From CALLPQ01 sp964392325 (GTDB lineage Bacteria > Pseudomonadota > Alphaproteobacteria > Caulobacterales > Parvularculaceae): a stretch of DNA of 64,000 nt. Position numbers and translations under genes: made by a program. Every line of letters starts with the position of its first letter. Positions within the stretch are counted from its first letter, which is position 1. This document shows positions 43,372 through 53,442 of the stretch, piece after piece. The notes beneath the pieces were generated by a model. It had not been told where the DNA came from. It saw only the letters and a program-made list of their open reading frames with translations, and ran no database searches. The stretch spans positions 1 to 64,000 of the forward strand of contig CAYMPJ010000006.1 in NCBI GenBank assembly GCA_964392325.1. The letters run 5' to 3'.

Positions 43372-44510
43372 TAGGGCATAATCTCCCGGCGACGTGAAAC
43401 CGGCCCATGGGCTCTGGTCAGCGCAAATATAAATCCGACCGCCAGTCCCGTCGCCAGCAAAGATGAGCCACCATAGGAAATAAATGGCAATGTCATTCCC
43501 TTTGCCGGAAGCGCCCTTAAATTCACCCCAATATTAATAATGGCCTGAAAACCAATCATCGCCGCCAACCCGCAAACGGCCACTTGCCCAAAAACAGATC
43601 GCACTTTTAAAGCTCGGTAAAATGCTCTTCCTACGAATAAACTAAATAATGAAATAATGATTATGCATAAGACAAATCCATATTCTTCTGCGCCAACGGC
43701 AAAAATAAAATCCGTGTGGGCATCGGGAAGTTTATGCTTGATAATGGCTTCATTTGCCCCTTGCCCAAAAGGACCGCCATGAGAAATTGCTTCAATCGCC
43801 TTATCAACCTGATAGCTGTCACCAATTTCAGGTTTCAAAAAACTATCGATACGTTTGGTGACATGTGGAAAAAATATATAGCCCGCGATCAACGCACTAA
43901 CGCCAACAATTAACAAGGCCACTACCCACATCATTGACCAGCCCGCAATGAAAAACATAACCCCCCAAACGGCGCTTACTAAAATCCATTGGCCAATATC
44001 AGGTTGAGAAATCAACAAGACAGAAATCAACCCATATAAAAACAATGCAATCGCCCCGCCAGGAACTGATTTGTCACGCGCGCCCTCCGCTAGCATCCAA
44101 GCGGCAGTAATTACGAATCCGGTTTTTGCAAACTCTGATGGCTGCAAAGCCGTTGGCCCCATATCCAGCCAGCGCTTTGCACCATTTATCTCGGCTCCGA
44201 CTCCTAAAACAACAACCATTAAGATGATTGATAGCACAAAGAGGAGAACGCCAGAGCGCCGCACCTGAAGCGGCGTCAGCATTGACCCTCCCAGCATTAC
44301 TATTATTGCAGGTCCCAAAAATAGAAATTGCCTTATTGGAAAATGAAAATCACTAATGTGAGAGAGCCGCGACGCAGCTACCGGCCCGGCTGCCATAATC
44401 AATATAATCCCCACAAAAATTATTGTGGCAACAATTCCAAGATTGATCTGATCAATCGACCACCACCAGCGGGCCAATAGTCCGGTATCATTGCGTGATG
44501 GCATCTTCAT
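43371..44510 (-). CDS. ftsW: Peptidoglycan polymerase FtsW
   Basis: A 379-residue SEDS-family membrane protein with about ten TM helices. AKRWLDMGPTALQPSEFAKTGFVITAAWML carries the conserved WL...QPSEFAK motif, QPDIGQWILVSAVWGVMFFIAG the catalytic Asp region, and AIEAISHGGPFGQGANEAIIKHKLPDAHTDFIFAVGAEEYG and GMTLPFISYGGSSLLATGLAVGFI the late loops. With FtsI it makes septal peptidoglycan. Overlaps the end of murD by four bases (ATGA). Confidence 0.97.
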   Translation of the reverse strand: MKMPSRNDTGLLARWWWSIDQINLGIVATIIFVGIILIMAAGPVAASRLSHISDFHFPIRQFLFLGPAIIVMLGGSMLTPLQVRRSGVLLFVLSIILMVVVLGVGAEINGAKRWLDMGPTALQPSEFAKTGFVITAAWMLAEGARDKSVPGGAIALFLYGLISVLLISQPDIGQWILVSAVWGVMFFIAGWSMMWVVALLIVGVSALIAGYIFFPHVTKRIDSFLKPEIGDSYQVDKAIEAISHGGPFGQGANEAIIKHKLPDAHTDFIFAVGAEEYGFVLCIIIISLFSLFVGRAFYRALKVRSVFGQVAVCGLAAMIGFQAIINIGVNLRALPAKGMTLPFISYGGSSLLATGLAVGFIFALTRAHGPVSRRREIMP

Positions 44511-45916
44511 GCGACTTTGCCTCTTTCTTGAGCAATTTTATTGACTATTTGCCGAAAGACGTCGCCGCGCTCTTCAAAGTTTTTATATTGGTCAAATGAG
44601 GCCGCCGCTGGCGAGAGGAGCACTACGGGATTTTTTGCTTTCGTTGATAACGCATCAGCAAACGCATTATCGACGGCATGATCTATGCGAGTATAGGTCT
44701 GCGTTGATATTTTACGCCCCACCTGTTTTGCAAACAGTTTTGCACTCTCGCCATAAAAATAACCTGCACGTACATTGGTAAGATGTGCATCAAGGTCTTC
44801 AATGCCGCCTTCTTTTGCTTTTCCACCCGCTATCCAGAAAATGCTATCAAACGCGCCAAAAGCTTTAATCACTGCATCTGCATTGGTTGCTTTAGAGTCA
44901 TTAATAAATGTCACCCCGTCAATTTCGGCGACATACTCCATTCTATGGGGCAGACCTTTAAATTTTGCCATGGCCATCATTGCTAATGGCGGCGAGACAC
45001 CAAGTCGATTACAAACCGCAAATGCAACCGCAGCATTTTGGAAATTATGTTGTCCTCTAAGCGAGACAATATCAGGTATTTTTCCCGCCTGAATAGTTTT
45101 GTTTTCGAAATTATAAAAAATTTCGCCGCCCAGTGCAAAAACACCATGGCCAAGAGTTCCCTTAACGGAAACAGGAACGACATTTGCTTTTTTGTGCGAT
45201 ATTTGATCGGTACAGATTGTTTGAGAAATATCATCATCCACACCAATAAATGCAAAATCATCCCCATCCTGATTTCTAAAAATCCGCTTTTTTGCCATCA
45301 CATATCCATCCATACCGCCATGGCGGTCAAGATGGTCAGGACTAATATTGAGTAGAACTGCAATATCGGCTTTTAGCGAATGAGTCAGATCAAGCTGATA
45401 GGAAGAAAGCTCTAAAACATAGATGGAGTTTTCTTCCGGCTGAGGCAACCCCAAGACTGCCTCGCCAATGTTTCCCCCCTCAAAAACACGGTGCCCGGCC
45501 TCGCGCAAGATATGCGCGATCAAAGAGGTTGTTGTGGATTTCCCATTAGAGCCAGTAACGGCAACAATTTTCGCTCGTCGATCTTTAGGCATCGCATTAA
45601 TCGTGCGTGCAAAAATTTCAATATCCCCGATAATTTCGACACCAACTTCGCGGGCTTTGCTTACAACTGCATGGGGTTTTGGATGCGTCAACGGAACACC
45701 AGGGCTCAAGACAAGAGCATCTAAATTCTGCCAGGGCCATGAAGTTGGGTGCTCGGCAAGATATGGTGTATTTGCCGTTTTCTCTCGCGCTTGTTCATTT
45801 TCATCATAGGAATAAACCTCTGCGCCAGATGAGACGAGAGCTTCCGCACTGGTCAGGCCGGTTTTGCCCAAACCAAATACGCCGAAGCTTTTTCCTTCCA
45901 TGCCAAGAATTTTCAT
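44507..45916 (-). CDS. murD: UDP-N-acetylmuramoylalanine--D-glutamate ligase
   Basis: A 469-residue Mur ligase from the ATG at 45916. FGVFGLGKTGLTSAEALVSSGAEVYSYDEN is the N-terminal site, VAVTGSNGKSTTTSLIAHIL the P-loop (about residues 116-136), ELSSYQLDLTHSL and NISPDHLDRHGGMDGYVMAKKRIF the central motifs, and FINDSKATNADAVIKAFGAFDSIFWIAGGKAKEGG domain III. It adds D-Glu to UDP-MurNAc-L-Ala. 44 bp after mraY. Confidence 0.97.
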   Translation of the reverse strand: MKILGMEGKSFGVFGLGKTGLTSAEALVSSGAEVYSYDENEQAREKTANTPYLAEHPTSWPWQNLDALVLSPGVPLTHPKPHAVVSKAREVGVEIIGDIEIFARTINAMPKDRRAKIVAVTGSNGKSTTTSLIAHILREAGHRVFEGGNIGEAVLGLPQPEENSIYVLELSSYQLDLTHSLKADIAVLLNISPDHLDRHGGMDGYVMAKKRIFRNQDGDDFAFIGVDDDISQTICTDQISHKKANVVPVSVKGTLGHGVFALGGEIFYNFENKTIQAGKIPDIVSLRGQHNFQNAAVAFAVCNRLGVSPPLAMMAMAKFKGLPHRMEYVAEIDGVTFINDSKATNADAVIKAFGAFDSIFWIAGGKAKEGGIEDLDAHLTNVRAGYFYGESAKLFAKQVGRKISTQTYTRIDHAVDNAFADALSTKAKNPVVLLSPAAASFDQYKNFEERGDVFRQIVNKIAQERGKVA

Positions 45917-45960
45917 CACAACAGCTTCATTCCTATCTCAGTTTCCTGATCTCAACTTTC

Positions 45961-47064
45961 CTATCTCAGTTTTAATGTCGCAAGGCCGATCAAAGCCAAA
46001 ATCACCGCGACAATCCAGAAACGGATGACGATGGTGGGCTCTTTCCAGCCTAATTGTTCAAAATGATGATGGATAGGCGCCATTTTAAAAACACGCTTTC
46101 CAAACAATTTAAATGATGCAATCTGGATCATGACCGAGAGCCCTTCCAGAACAAACAAACCACCAACAATTGCTAGAACAATTTCATGCTTAGCTACAAC
46201 CGCAATTGCGCCAATCGCACCCCCCAGCGCCAATGACCCCGTATCTCCCATGAAGATCATGGCCGGTGGCGCATTATACCATAAAAACCCAAGACCGGAT
46301 CCAATGATTGCGCCGCAGATAATTGTCAGCTCACCAGCCCCCGGAACGAAAGGAACTTGCAGATAGTCCGCATAAATAGCATTGCCAACCAAATATACTA
46401 TTATCGCATAAGTCCCAGCCGCAATCATCACCGGTACCGTAGCCAACCCATCAAGACCATCAGTGAGATTAACCGTGTTGGAAGCCCCAACAATTACAAA
46501 TGCAGCAAAAGGCACAAAGAAAATTCCCAAAGGAATAAATAGATTTTTAAAGAAGGGGATCGGCACCGAAGAGGCCAAGCCCTCTGGTGCCCCTGGCGCT
46601 GCCCCTAGAACTTTCATACAGAAAAATCCGGCGATCAATGCAACCGCAAACTGAACTATTAATTTTACACTGCCCACAATCCCGCCGCTCGATTGCTTGG
46701 TGACCTTTTGATAATCGTCAATAAAACCCAACAACCCAAATGCCAAAGTGACTGTCATAACAATCCAGACATAAGGGTTTTGCAAATCCGCCCACAAAAT
46801 TGTTGAAACGCACAGCGATAGCAAAATCAACACACCGCCCATGGTTGGGGTGCCAGCTTTTTCAATAATATGGCTTTGTGGGCCATCTTCACGTATTGGC
46901 TGCCCGCGCCCTTGTTTTTCGCGCATCCAGTTTATTAATCCCGGCCCGAGCACAAACGAAATCACTAGCGCTGTCATGACCGCGCCCCCGGTACGAAATG
47001 TGAGGTAGCGAAACACATTGAGTATTTGATATTGGTCAGAAAAATTTGCGAGATAATACAACAT
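45961..47064 (-). CDS. mraY: Phospho-N-acetylmuramoyl-pentapeptide-transferase
   Basis: A 367-residue polytopic enzyme with about ten TM helices that makes lipid I from UDP-MurNAc-pentapeptide and undecaprenyl phosphate. GTPTMGGVLILLSL, FGLLGFIDDYQKVTKQ (Asp pair binding Mg), GASNTVNLTDGLDGLATVPVMIAAGTYAI (NLTDGLDGL motif) and FMGDTGSLALGGAIGAIAVVAKHEIVLAIVGGLFVLEGLSVMIQ and PIHHHFEQLGWKEPTIVIRFWI match MraY along its whole length. 76 bp after murF. Confidence 0.98.
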   Translation of the reverse strand: MLYYLANFSDQYQILNVFRYLTFRTGGAVMTALVISFVLGPGLINWMREKQGRGQPIREDGPQSHIIEKAGTPTMGGVLILLSLCVSTILWADLQNPYVWIVMTVTLAFGLLGFIDDYQKVTKQSSGGIVGSVKLIVQFAVALIAGFFCMKVLGAAPGAPEGLASSVPIPFFKNLFIPLGIFFVPFAAFVIVGASNTVNLTDGLDGLATVPVMIAAGTYAIIVYLVGNAIYADYLQVPFVPGAGELTIICGAIIGSGLGFLWYNAPPAMIFMGDTGSLALGGAIGAIAVVAKHEIVLAIVGGLFVLEGLSVMIQIASFKLFGKRVFKMAPIHHHFEQLGWKEPTIVIRFWIVAVILALIGLATLKLR

Positions 47065-47140
47065 GGGTGAGTTTACAAAATCCTGTTTTGATCATTCAAC
47101 GAGCCGGTCGCAAGGCAAATGAGTAAGGGTAAAAGAGTTG

Positions 47141-48607
47141 TCATGACGGCCCTAGTACTTTCAGCGCTTGAGCCACTAAAGAGACCTTAGAGGCATTTGA
47201 TCCTTTGACCATAATAATGTCTCCTTGATGAAGCTCTGAGGCTATTTTATTGGCCAAATCATCAGGCGTAGCCATATTCGCGCCCTTTAACCGTTCGGGA
47301 AGCACCTCCCACAAAGCCTGCATCCCGGATCCGGTTTCCGGTCCACAGACATAAACCTTATCAATCTTTGCAGACAAAATATCATTCAATAGGCCCGCAT
47401 GAAGAGGCCCGGTCTGTTCGCCCAATTCAAGCATCTCGCCCAAAACCACAATACGCCGTCCGCCATCTGGCGGGGTTTTTTCTCCAACCAGGGATAGAGC
47501 CGCCGCCATAGAGGCGGGATTGGCATTATAGCTTTCATCCAATACTGTAATCTGCCCTTTGGCGTATTTTATTTCAGTTGCTTCTCCGCGTCCGGCCCCT
47601 GCATGAAAATCAGATAAAGCCCCTAAACACAATGGAAGCGGCGCACCAACGCCCAGCGCCGCACCAATAGCAGCCAGCGCGTTCATAGCTTGATGCTCCC
47701 CGCCAGCACCCAGAATAAAATCATGACGCTCACCCATAATTTGCGCGCGCACTTTTTGTCCTTTTTCGTGCACACTTGTAGAAAGCAATCTCAACTGCGC
47801 ATCTTCATGAGAACCAAATGTAATAATTTTTCCGCCCGCAAGCGCAGCTCTGGATTGTTCGGCAAGGAAGTATAGCAATTCAAAATGCGCATTATCGCGG
47901 GGCAATATAATCATTCCGCCCGGTTTAACACCGGAAAAAATTTCCGCTTTGGCTCGCGCAATATCTTCAACACTGTCAAAAAATTCCAAATGCGCAGGAG
48001 CCACTGTCGTTATAATCGCCGCATGAGGGCGCACCAAATCAACCAAAGGCGTGATTTCATTTGAATGGTTCATGCCAATTTCAAAAACCCCGAAGCGGGC
48101 TGTTATCGGCATTCTCGCCAACGTAAGAGGCACACCAAAATGGTTATTGAAACTGCGATCAGCCGCATGAACCTCGCCGGCCGCTGCTAATATTTTACGC
48201 AGCATATCCTTGGTGCTGGTTTTACCAGCACTTCCCGTAACAGCTATGCGTTTGCCAAAATTACGCAGCCGCGCCGCCCGGGCTAAATCTTGTAACCCTT
48301 CCAATGTATCGCGCACGACGAGAAATGGCTTACCCTCAGGCGCATTTTGCGGCGCTCTAGCAACCAATGCCGCAGATGCACCCGCAGCAAAAGCATTACC
48401 AACATAGTCATGACCATCACGAACATCTTGCAAAGCGACAAAAATTTCTCCCGGTTTCAACGCGCGGCTATCAATAGCAATGCCGCCCGCATTCCACTCT
48501 TCTGCTTCCCAACGTTCAGGGTCTCCGCCTTTAGCGCAAAGCACACCCCCCGTGGCCGCAGCGGCCTCATAAGCTGTCCATAATTTATTATTCACACGTC
48601 CCACCAT
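47141..48607 (-). CDS. murF: UDP-N-acetylmuramoyl-tripeptide--D-Ala-D-Ala ligase
   Basis: A 488-residue Mur ligase. IAIDSRALKPGEIFVALQDVRDGHDYVGNAFAAGASAALVARAP is the N-terminal UDP-MurNAc-tripeptide domain, IAVTGSAGKTSTKDMLRKILAA the P-loop, EIGMNHSNEITPLVDLVRPHAAIITTVAPAHLEFFDSVEDIARAKAEIF the central domain and LDESYNANPASMAAAL of domain III with the adenine-binding Asn-Pro. It adds D-Ala-D-Ala. GTG at 48595 is an alternative start. Nine bases after murE. Confidence 0.97.
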   Translation of the reverse strand: MVGRVNNKLWTAYEAAAATGGVLCAKGGDPERWEAEEWNAGGIAIDSRALKPGEIFVALQDVRDGHDYVGNAFAAGASAALVARAPQNAPEGKPFLVVRDTLEGLQDLARAARLRNFGKRIAVTGSAGKTSTKDMLRKILAAAGEVHAADRSFNNHFGVPLTLARMPITARFGVFEIGMNHSNEITPLVDLVRPHAAIITTVAPAHLEFFDSVEDIARAKAEIFSGVKPGGMIILPRDNAHFELLYFLAEQSRAALAGGKIITFGSHEDAQLRLLSTSVHEKGQKVRAQIMGERHDFILGAGGEHQAMNALAAIGAALGVGAPLPLCLGALSDFHAGAGRGEATEIKYAKGQITVLDESYNANPASMAAALSLVGEKTPPDGGRRIVVLGEMLELGEQTGPLHAGLLNDILSAKIDKVYVCGPETGSGMQALWEVLPERLKGANMATPDDLANKIASELHQGDIIMVKGSNASKVSLVAQALKVLGPS

Positions 48608-48616
48608 TTTCCACCA

Positions 48617-50065
48617 CTATCCACTTACCAATTCCGCCACAATTTTTGCATCCTCAAAAGGATACGTTTGGTCTCCTATTGTTTGACCAGTCTCATGTCC
48701 TTTGCCCAAAACCATTAATACATCTCCCTGCCCCAGCATCTCGATACCCGCCTCAATGGCTTTGGCGCGGTCGCCAATATTTATTGCCGACGGGACACCT
48801 TCCATAATCTGCTTACGTATTAAATCAGGATTTTCTGACCGCGGGTTATCATCCGCCAGAATAACAATATCAGCATTTTCCATTGCTGCCCTCCCCATGA
48901 ACGAGCGTTTACTGCGATCACGATCTCCGCCCGCACCAATGATTGCTATCAAACGCCCCGCAACATGCGGGCGCACCGCTTTTAGCGCCATGGATATAGC
49001 ATCAGACGTATGGGCGTAATCCACATAGATCGCGCCCCCGTTCGTTTCGCCAGCCAGCATCATTCTACCGGGAACCCCGCGCACATCTGGTAAAACCCTA
49101 ACAATTTGAGAAGCAGAAAATCCGCTTTGCATAATAATCGCGTAAGCCAGCATTACATTTTCCGCCTGAAACGCGCCAACAAGGGGTACAATTGTAACAT
49201 GATCATACCCGTCAATCCGAACCACAACGCGTAGTCCATTGGTAGTCGGGGTAACCTCTAAAAGCTTTATGTTTTTGCCTTTAAAACCGGTTGTTATTGT
49301 TTTAATATTGTTACCGATAAGCTCCGTACACAATGCATCACTTCCAGCCCCATCGCTATTTATTATAGCTGTCGCATCTTGATCAAGCAGGTCAGAAAAT
49401 AACCGTTTTTTGGCAGAGAAATAATCGGAGAAATCTTTGTGATAATCGAGGTGGTCCTGGGTGATATTGGTAAATGCACATGCATTAAATTTTATCCCGT
49501 CGCACCGGAATTGCGCCAGCCCGTGACTGGAGACCTCCATCGCCATATGTGCACATCCAGCACGCTTGGTCTGTTGTAATGCATTGTGCAACGTCACCGG
49601 GTCCGGAGTTGTATGGCCAATTTCCAGATGCAGTGCCTGCCCGGTTCGGCCAAGCACCTCGGCACCAAGCGTTCCTATTGAACCGCCATTAACCCCAAGC
49701 AAAGCCCAGATTTGACTGGCAATCTGCGCCGTCGATGTTTTTCCATTTGTCCCGGTTATTCCCGCTATAAAATTCGGGCGCTCAGGATAAAAACGCGCAC
49801 AGAACTGTGCCATTTTTCTTCTTGGCTCACTATCAATTATTCTGGTAACGCCAGAGGGAAGCTCGGCTACGGTTTTGTCACCTTGCTCCAATATCGCAAC
49901 AGCCCCTGCTTTGATGGCCTGGGGAATAAAATCTGCCCCGTCACTTGCAACCCCCCTCAAGGCAGCAAACAAAAAGCCGGGCTTAACGGCGCGGCTATCA
50001 GCAGTTAGGCCGGTGATATCAGGGTCAATATCATGAGGTGTACCGGTAAGAGCTGACAGTTTCAC
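48617..50065 (-). CDS. murE: UDP-N-acetylmuramoyl-tripeptide synthetase MurE
   Basis: A 482-residue Mur ligase adding the third residue, probably meso-diaminopimelate. ITGLTADSRAVKPGFLFAALRG, the P-loop IAGITGTNGKTSTAQIASQIW, AMEVSSHGLAQFRCDGIKFNACAFTNITQDHLDYH and YVDYAHTSDAISMALKAV fit MurE. DNPRSENP (DNPR in the family's D-N-P-R-x-E motif) is the diaminopimelate-recognition signature. The GTG at 50065 is chosen because AGGAGG lies seven bases upstream; the TTG at 50071 would be too close to it. Two bases from ftsI. Confidence 0.97.
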   Translation of the reverse strand: MKLSALTGTPHDIDPDITGLTADSRAVKPGFLFAALRGVASDGADFIPQAIKAGAVAILEQGDKTVAELPSGVTRIIDSEPRRKMAQFCARFYPERPNFIAGITGTNGKTSTAQIASQIWALLGVNGGSIGTLGAEVLGRTGQALHLEIGHTTPDPVTLHNALQQTKRAGCAHMAMEVSSHGLAQFRCDGIKFNACAFTNITQDHLDYHKDFSDYFSAKKRLFSDLLDQDATAIINSDGAGSDALCTELIGNNIKTITTGFKGKNIKLLEVTPTTNGLRVVVRIDGYDHVTIVPLVGAFQAENVMLAYAIIMQSGFSASQIVRVLPDVRGVPGRMMLAGETNGGAIYVDYAHTSDAISMALKAVRPHVAGRLIAIIGAGGDRDRSKRSFMGRAAMENADIVILADDNPRSENPDLIRKQIMEGVPSAINIGDRAKAIEAGIEMLGQGDVLMVLGKGHETGQTIGDQTYPFEDAKIVAELVSG

Positions 50066-50067
50066 AA

Positions 50068-51984
50068 TCAACCCTCCTGATGCGGGGATATCCCGTTTTT
50101 CTTTTTCTCGGCATTTGCTTTTTGCTTCTCAAAAAGCTGCGTTATATCCTGCTTACCGATCACTTCCCGGCTTTGATCGTAATCATAGTGATCAGCAAAA
50201 AATGCATTTGTCGCTGTTTGCTCATCAATTACCGGAACCTCTAGAATAGGGCCAACCCGTTGCAATAATTTTTTAAACATTGGCGCAGCTGTCCATCCAG
50301 CTGTCGCATAACCATACGTATATGAAGTAGGCTGAGGATTATCGAGTGAAACCAGGACCACATAACGCGGATCATATCCGGGAAAAGCCCCAGCAAAACT
50401 GGAAATTCTTGCATTTTCATCATAGCCACCCACGCCTGGTTTATCAGCAGTTGAGGTTTTGCCTATTGGAAAATATCCCTTAACTTCTGCCCGCTTGGCA
50501 GAGCCTTCAAGAAGCGTCCGGCGTAACACGCGCCTCATATTCGCACTTGTTGTGGGTGTGAATACTTCTGTGCCCGGTTGTACTTGCAAAACTTTCTTAA
50601 ATGTCGGCACACGGTACACACCGCCATTTATAACCGCAGAAAATGCGGCCAATAGATGTAGCGGCGTGATGGCAATACCATGACCATAGCTTACTGTTGC
50701 GGTTTCAACAGGTCCCCATTTTTTTGGTAAGTCCGGGACACGATTTTCAGAAAGCTCAATCGGCAATGCCTCAAATAGACCCAGTTCACTTAAATAATAT
50801 TTTTGTAAGTCTACGCCCATTTCATGAGCCATGCGCGCACTGCCAATGTTAGAGGAATATTGCACAACTTCCGAAAGCGTGAGGATACGGTTTTTACCTT
50901 TATAGTCTTTAACCGTCATTCCTGGAATTTTATAAACCCCGCGCGCGTCATACAAGGTTGCTTCATCAGCTACACCGCTCTCAATGGCAGACGCGGCGGT
51001 TATTGCTTTAAAAGCGGACCCCAAATCAAAACGGTCATATGTCATTCGATTACGCCAGGATTTCTCGCCGCTGGCTTTGGGGTCATTCAAATTGAATTCG
51101 GGGAAGCTGGCCAGCGCAATAATTTCTCCCGTTTGCACATCCATAATACCGCCCCATCCGGCCAAAGCGGAAAACTCTTCTACACTCGAAGAAATTATGG
51201 CCTCCAAAGCTTGTTGTGCACGTACATCAATTGAGGAAATTAGGGGTTTTTCACCGCGGCCCTGATCAAGCACTTTTTCAAGGCCCATAATTCCGCCTTC
51301 ACCAATACGTGCACGGCCCTTTTCCACATATCCGATTAAGTGAGGAGCCAGACCTTCTTGGGGGTAAAACCGATGATCCCTACTTGAAAACCTGACACCG
51401 GGCAGGCCAAGCGCAAAAACTTTTTTGTGCTCAACCGGATTAAGGTCGGAGCGCACTTCAACATACTGACCGCGCTCCAGCTTTCGTTGTAAATTTTGTT
51501 GATCAACATCGTCAAAAAGATCTGCTATTTTTGTTGCAGTCTCTTTTGCATCCCAAACCTCTTTTCCCGCTATCTCTAGGGCAAGCGTTGGAAGATTGGT
51601 CGCAAGCAAAACACCATTTCGGTCAATGATTTCTGGGCGTGGGCCATTTAATTTTGCTACAGCACTTTTTGTTGTCTGGTGTTCGGCTATCAATGGTTGA
51701 GAAAATGAAATATCTGCAAGACGAACCGCGAGAGCGATATAAACGACACCAAAACATACACCGACCATTCCTATACGCACTTTTGCACGTCGATGCGCCT
51801 TGCTGGAAATTTGTTTTGCTGGAATTGAATATATAGTCTCACATTCAGCGGAGTGCTCTTTGTCGAAAATTCTGCTCTGTGAATTTGCGCTTGACGATCT
51901 CCCATTGGGCATCGCACCTTCATCGGCTGATTGAGAAATCAGATAGGCTCTGGGTCGTCTCTTTTTGCCAAATGGAAAACGCAC
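50068..51984 (-). CDS. ftsI: Septal penicillin-binding protein FtsI (PBP3)
   Basis: A 638-residue class B PBP. A basic cytoplasmic segment (about residues 1-72) leads to one TM helix (about 73-92, GMVGVCFGVVYIALAVRLAD), the pedestal domain (DRNGVLLATNLPTLALEIA) and the transpeptidase domain. SxxK is S323-A-F-K326 (FDLGSAFK), SxN is YSSNIGSAR, and the third motif is K509-T-S, where KTG or KSG is usual. It cross-links septal peptidoglycan together with FtsW. The long basic tail is common in alphaproteobacteria. Start is a GTG at 51984. Confidence 0.96.
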   Translation of the reverse strand: MRFPFGKKRRPRAYLISQSADEGAMPNGRSSSANSQSRIFDKEHSAECETIYSIPAKQISSKAHRRAKVRIGMVGVCFGVVYIALAVRLADISFSQPLIAEHQTTKSAVAKLNGPRPEIIDRNGVLLATNLPTLALEIAGKEVWDAKETATKIADLFDDVDQQNLQRKLERGQYVEVRSDLNPVEHKKVFALGLPGVRFSSRDHRFYPQEGLAPHLIGYVEKGRARIGEGGIMGLEKVLDQGRGEKPLISSIDVRAQQALEAIISSSVEEFSALAGWGGIMDVQTGEIIALASFPEFNLNDPKASGEKSWRNRMTYDRFDLGSAFKAITAASAIESGVADEATLYDARGVYKIPGMTVKDYKGKNRILTLSEVVQYSSNIGSARMAHEMGVDLQKYYLSELGLFEALPIELSENRVPDLPKKWGPVETATVSYGHGIAITPLHLLAAFSAVINGGVYRVPTFKKVLQVQPGTEVFTPTTSANMRRVLRRTLLEGSAKRAEVKGYFPIGKTSTADKPGVGGYDENARISSFAGAFPGYDPRYVVLVSLDNPQPTSYTYGYATAGWTAAPMFKKLLQRVGPILEVPVIDEQTATNAFFADHYDYDQSREVIGKQDITQLFEKQKANAEKKKNGISPHQEG

Positions 51985-52048
51985 GCCTTGAATTCCTTAA
52001 TTTTGCGACTTTGTCGTTGTTAAAAAATTTAATCTAATCAGCTCGAAA

Positions 52049-52405
52049 TCAATTTTTATCGGTCTGGGTTAAGTTGGCTTTTTGACCATCAATATAGGGC
52101 TGCATTGTAGATGCAGCGGCCTCGCCTTTCATGGCAGCAATAAATTCTGCGGTGTCCATTAACTGCGCACCGGTGATAGGTTCAAGATCAGTTTTTTCCG
52201 CCGCAATTTTTACAAGACGCTCGGGACTTTCAAGCCAAGCCAGTTCAGCGCGTAAAACTTGTATGCGGCGCTTTTCTTCAAATTTTTCTGCTTCCAAAGA
52301 CCGAATATGCTCTCGCTCCTCGCGAACGGAGACCTCGGCATGATAACGGCCAGCCACCGCAGCCGCCAACAGCAAACATAAAAGGACTGTGCAAAATCTG
52401 AACAT
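52049..52405 (-). CDS. ftsL: Cell division protein FtsL
   Basis: A 118-residue bitopic protein. The TM helix is at residues 2-20 (FRFCTVLLCLLLAAAVAGRYHAE), with almost no cytoplasmic part, followed by a periplasmic coiled coil (VREEREHIRSLEAEKFEEKRRIQVLRAELAWLESPERLVKIAAE) ending in the PERL motif of alphaproteobacterial FtsL. It joins FtsB and FtsQ. The position between rsmH and ftsI supports the call. The start overlaps the rsmH stop by one base. Confidence 0.9.
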   Translation of the reverse strand: MFRFCTVLLCLLLAAAVAGRYHAEVSVREEREHIRSLEAEKFEEKRRIQVLRAELAWLESPERLVKIAAEKTDLEPITGAQLMDTAEFIAAMKGEAAASTMQPYIDGQKANLTQTDKN

Positions 52406-53442
52406 TAGCTTATCTCCAGCAATGTAAGGCTCTTTGAAAAATTTATCTTGGGCAGACCCGCAAAACCGATATCGTCTCCGCGTGATGTATTTTGGGTACG
52501 AATACCGGCCCTGAGCGCGGCTGAGCGCGCTCTGGGATTGATCCCTTGCTCTTCGTCGGTGGGCGTCAATTGACTTCGAAACGGCAACCGGAAGCTAGGT
52601 TCGGGCATATCCATCATCGGTTGATGACGCGACGATGAATGGGCTATTCCGCTACGGTCGGCAAAAAATCGCTTAACAATTCGCGCTTCGAGCGAGTGAA
52701 ATGTTACCGCGACGAGACGCCCGCCCTCTACCAATAAATTTTCGGCCGCAATCAGTGCTTTAGCCAATTGGCCCAGCTCATCGTTAATAAAAATACGCAA
52801 TGCCTGAAAGACGCGCGTTGCTGGATGAATCGATTTTCTATTTTTACCCGCATACCGGTTTGGACTATTTGCCTCGATAATATTTGATAAAGCCAGCGTT
52901 GTCTCGATCGGAGTTTCTTGCCTCGACTTCACAATTGCTTTTGCAAGGTTCAAGGCACGTTTTTCCTCTCCATAGACTCGAAAAATCATTTTCAAATCCT
53001 CGACTTCAGCCTGATTGATAATATCGGCGATATCGGGCTTTCCGCCATCCATGCGCATTGAGAGCGGACCATCATGACGGAAGGAAAAGCCCCGTTCCGC
53101 CTCATCGAGTTGCATTGAAGAGACGCCTAAATCGAAAACAATACCATCGACCTTTTCAACATCATGATCAGCGAGCATTTCTTCCATTCGAGCAAAAGGC
53201 GCTTCAATTAAAATCAACCGACCTTTATATTGATCTGCCCACCCCCTTGCTCTGGCAATGGCATTGGGATCTCTATCAAATGCGTATACATTGCAATTTG
53301 CTTCTTCCAGCAATGCCCGCGAATAGCCCCCTGCCCCGAAAGTCGCATCGACATAAACCTCGTTATCTTTAGGGGCGATATTAGCCAGCACTTCATCCCG
53401 CATTACCGGGATATGAGGGGAGTGATTATTTATATCATTCAT
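52405..53442 (-). CDS. rsmH: 16S rRNA m4C1402 methyltransferase RsmH
   Basis: A 345-residue SAM-dependent methyltransferase (formerly MraW). HIPVMRDEVLANIAPKDNEVYVDATFGAGGYSRALLEE is the SAM motif I, YAFDRDPNAIARARGWA motif II, DGIVFDLGVSSMQLDEAERGFSFRHDGPLSMRMD the substrate block, ATRVFQALRIFINDELGQL and LVAVTFHSLEARIVKRFF the late motifs. It methylates C1402 of 16S rRNA. ATG at 53442, preferred over the TTG at 53448; overlaps mraZ by eight bases. Confidence 0.97.
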   Translation of the reverse strand: MNDINNHSPHIPVMRDEVLANIAPKDNEVYVDATFGAGGYSRALLEEANCNVYAFDRDPNAIARARGWADQYKGRLILIEAPFARMEEMLADHDVEKVDGIVFDLGVSSMQLDEAERGFSFRHDGPLSMRMDGGKPDIADIINQAEVEDLKMIFRVYGEEKRALNLAKAIVKSRQETPIETTLALSNIIEANSPNRYAGKNRKSIHPATRVFQALRIFINDELGQLAKALIAAENLLVEGGRLVAVTFHSLEARIVKRFFADRSGIAHSSSRHQPMMDMPEPSFRLPFRSQLTPTDEEQGINPRARSAALRAGIRTQNTSRGDDIGFAGLPKINFSKSLTLLEIS

